This document shows positions 45,786 through 64,000 of a DNA stretch of 64,000 nucleotides, one piece after another. Position numbers and translations under genes: made by a program. Under the pieces are notes generated by a model. That model was not told where the DNA came from. It made no database searches and worked only from the letters and a program-made list of their open reading frames with translations. How positions within the stretch are numbered: position 1 is the first letter of the stretch; each line of letters starts with the position of its first letter. This DNA is from Littorina saxatilis (lineage: Eukaryota; Mollusca; Gastropoda; Littorinimorpha; Littorinidae), in assembly GCF_037325665.1 (NCBI RefSeq), contig NC_090250.1:31060369-31124368 (forward strand), written 5' to 3'.

Positions 45786-45906
45786 TAAAAAACAAGAATT
45801 GTAGGTCATTGGAATGTTTAATTATTGACAAAACAAAACGTTACAATAATAAAACATTTAGTCAATAATAAAACGTTCCAGTAACCTACAATTCTCAATT
45901 TTTGAT
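45786..45906. mobile_element. Hairpin MITE, GACAAAACAAAACGTT family
   Basis: AAAAACAAGAATTGTAGGT and the reverse ACCTACAATTCTCAATTTTT close it. It shares TTTTGGAACGTTAGCAGTCT flanking text with the 26-kb copy. Confidence 0.6.
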
Positions 45907-46405
45907 TGTGAATTTTGGAACGTTAGCAGTCTTTCTGTTTTTGGATCACTACTTTTCTGGTCTTGTGTCATGGAGAACACTGGTGAGGAGGAACAAGGTT
46001 GCAACTGAGCCAAGGGATGGAACCACCTTCACACTGGTCTGTAAACATGTACAGTAAATTACAGTCAAACAGGCAGGCCTCGAGTACATCAAAATGCATG
46101 CAGGTAAGTTGATTAATGTAATCACTTTTTCATGTATTCAAGATTCCCTGAACTCTTTCTTTGCCAAAGAAATGCATCGGTTTTCATGTCAAAAAATGAT
46201 ACACAACACAGATTTGTAAAAAATAATTAAAGGTTTCACTGAACACTCAAAATGGAGTACTTCTGTCATCAACAATGAAATAAATCATTTCATTTTGATC
46301 TGTTCTCAAGTAACTTCGTCTTGCAGACGGAACAAAAGTCACTGACTGGCTCCCAAATCTGACGAACTGCGTGTTTAAGAGTTCCCACGGAAACTGTTTA
46401 GCTGA

Positions 46406-63629
<17,224 letters not shown>

Positions 63630-64000
63630 CTGTTTTAAAAGGAATATACATTATGTTAAACAAAACAAAGGTAAAGAACACCAAACAAAGCACAACAAAA
63701 ATGACCCAAACCTAACAAATAAACACAAAAATCAACAAATATTTGTGGTAATAGCTGTCCAAGGGACAGCTCCAGAAGGCTTCATTAACAAATCAATATG
63801 GGCAGAAAGACACTGAGACAGGAATACAAAAACCAAACCCTTAATCAATTCACTCAAAATTACCCCTATTATGACCTCAGCTGTCCTTACACATCAAGTA
63901 TATATCTTTGAGGGATTCAGATACTATTTTGTTAGTGAATATTTTGTAATGTGTATAATTACAGCCCTGAAAGTAAACAAAATGGTGCACTAGCCTTTGG

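Larger units (their letters stand above)
41485..46405 (-). other. Presumed CYFIP 3' untranslated and flanking region
   Basis: No gene is seen. An AATAAA on the minus strand lies at 41490-41485, beside AT-rich sequence. The 3' UTR may reach it (inference). The stretch holds a MITE at 42383..42780, a long CA tract and a hairpin element at 45786..45906. Confidence 0.25.

Overview
The window is animal nuclear DNA. Its genes are intron-rich with GT-AG introns. Non-coding DNA is dominated by CA and GA microsatellites, tRNA-derived SINEs, and short inverted-repeat (MITE-like) DNA elements. Protein similarity, intron-rich structure and the repeat types suggest a lophotrochozoan, most likely a marine gastropod mollusc. 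That assignment is inference from remembered family sequences; no database was searched.

Four protein-coding genes lie on the minus strand, in this order along the window. (1) UTP18, 5' half only, 198..5534: a WD-repeat protein of the small-subunit processome. Its remaining WD exons lie before position 1. (2) LIAS, complete, 8474..16888, 11 coding exons, 388 aa: mitochondrial lipoyl synthase with both iron-sulfur cysteine motifs intact. (3) A TRMT9B-like gene (Trm9/ALKBH8 methyltransferase family), 23848..34163, 4 coding exons, 875 aa, with an unusually long serine-rich last exon. (4) CYFIP/Sra-1, 46406..63629, 21 coding exons in the window encoding 993 aa up to the stop. This is the WAVE-complex subunit that binds Rac1; about 260 N-terminal residues lie past position 64000. 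Reading frames join without error across all the exon junctions I assigned. The genes are unrelated in function (ribosome biogenesis, lipoic acid synthesis, RNA modification, actin control), and I see no sign of an operon.

The rest is repeats. There are several SINEs, some with clear target-site duplications and some nested in other elements. One roughly 0.8-kb element family carries an ATTTAGTCAAG terminal hairpin (five copies). There are many small Tc1/pogo-like MITEs beginning CAGTGGAACC or similar, and one short DNA transposon keeping a zinc-finger-like first exon. No virus-like element was recognised.

The most notable observation is repeated local duplication of exon edges together with their splice sites. 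In CYFIP a 54-bp unit holding branch-site-like sequence, pyrimidine tract, AG and exon start is present about 11 times (52997..53573), and a run of upstream copies would each add 18 codons in frame. TRMT9B has two extra copies of an acceptor plus its S-adenosylmethionine motif I. A second CYFIP exon has duplicated acceptors on one side and duplicated donor-side sequence on the other, the latter interrupted by a 27-bp copy of a neighbouring exon.
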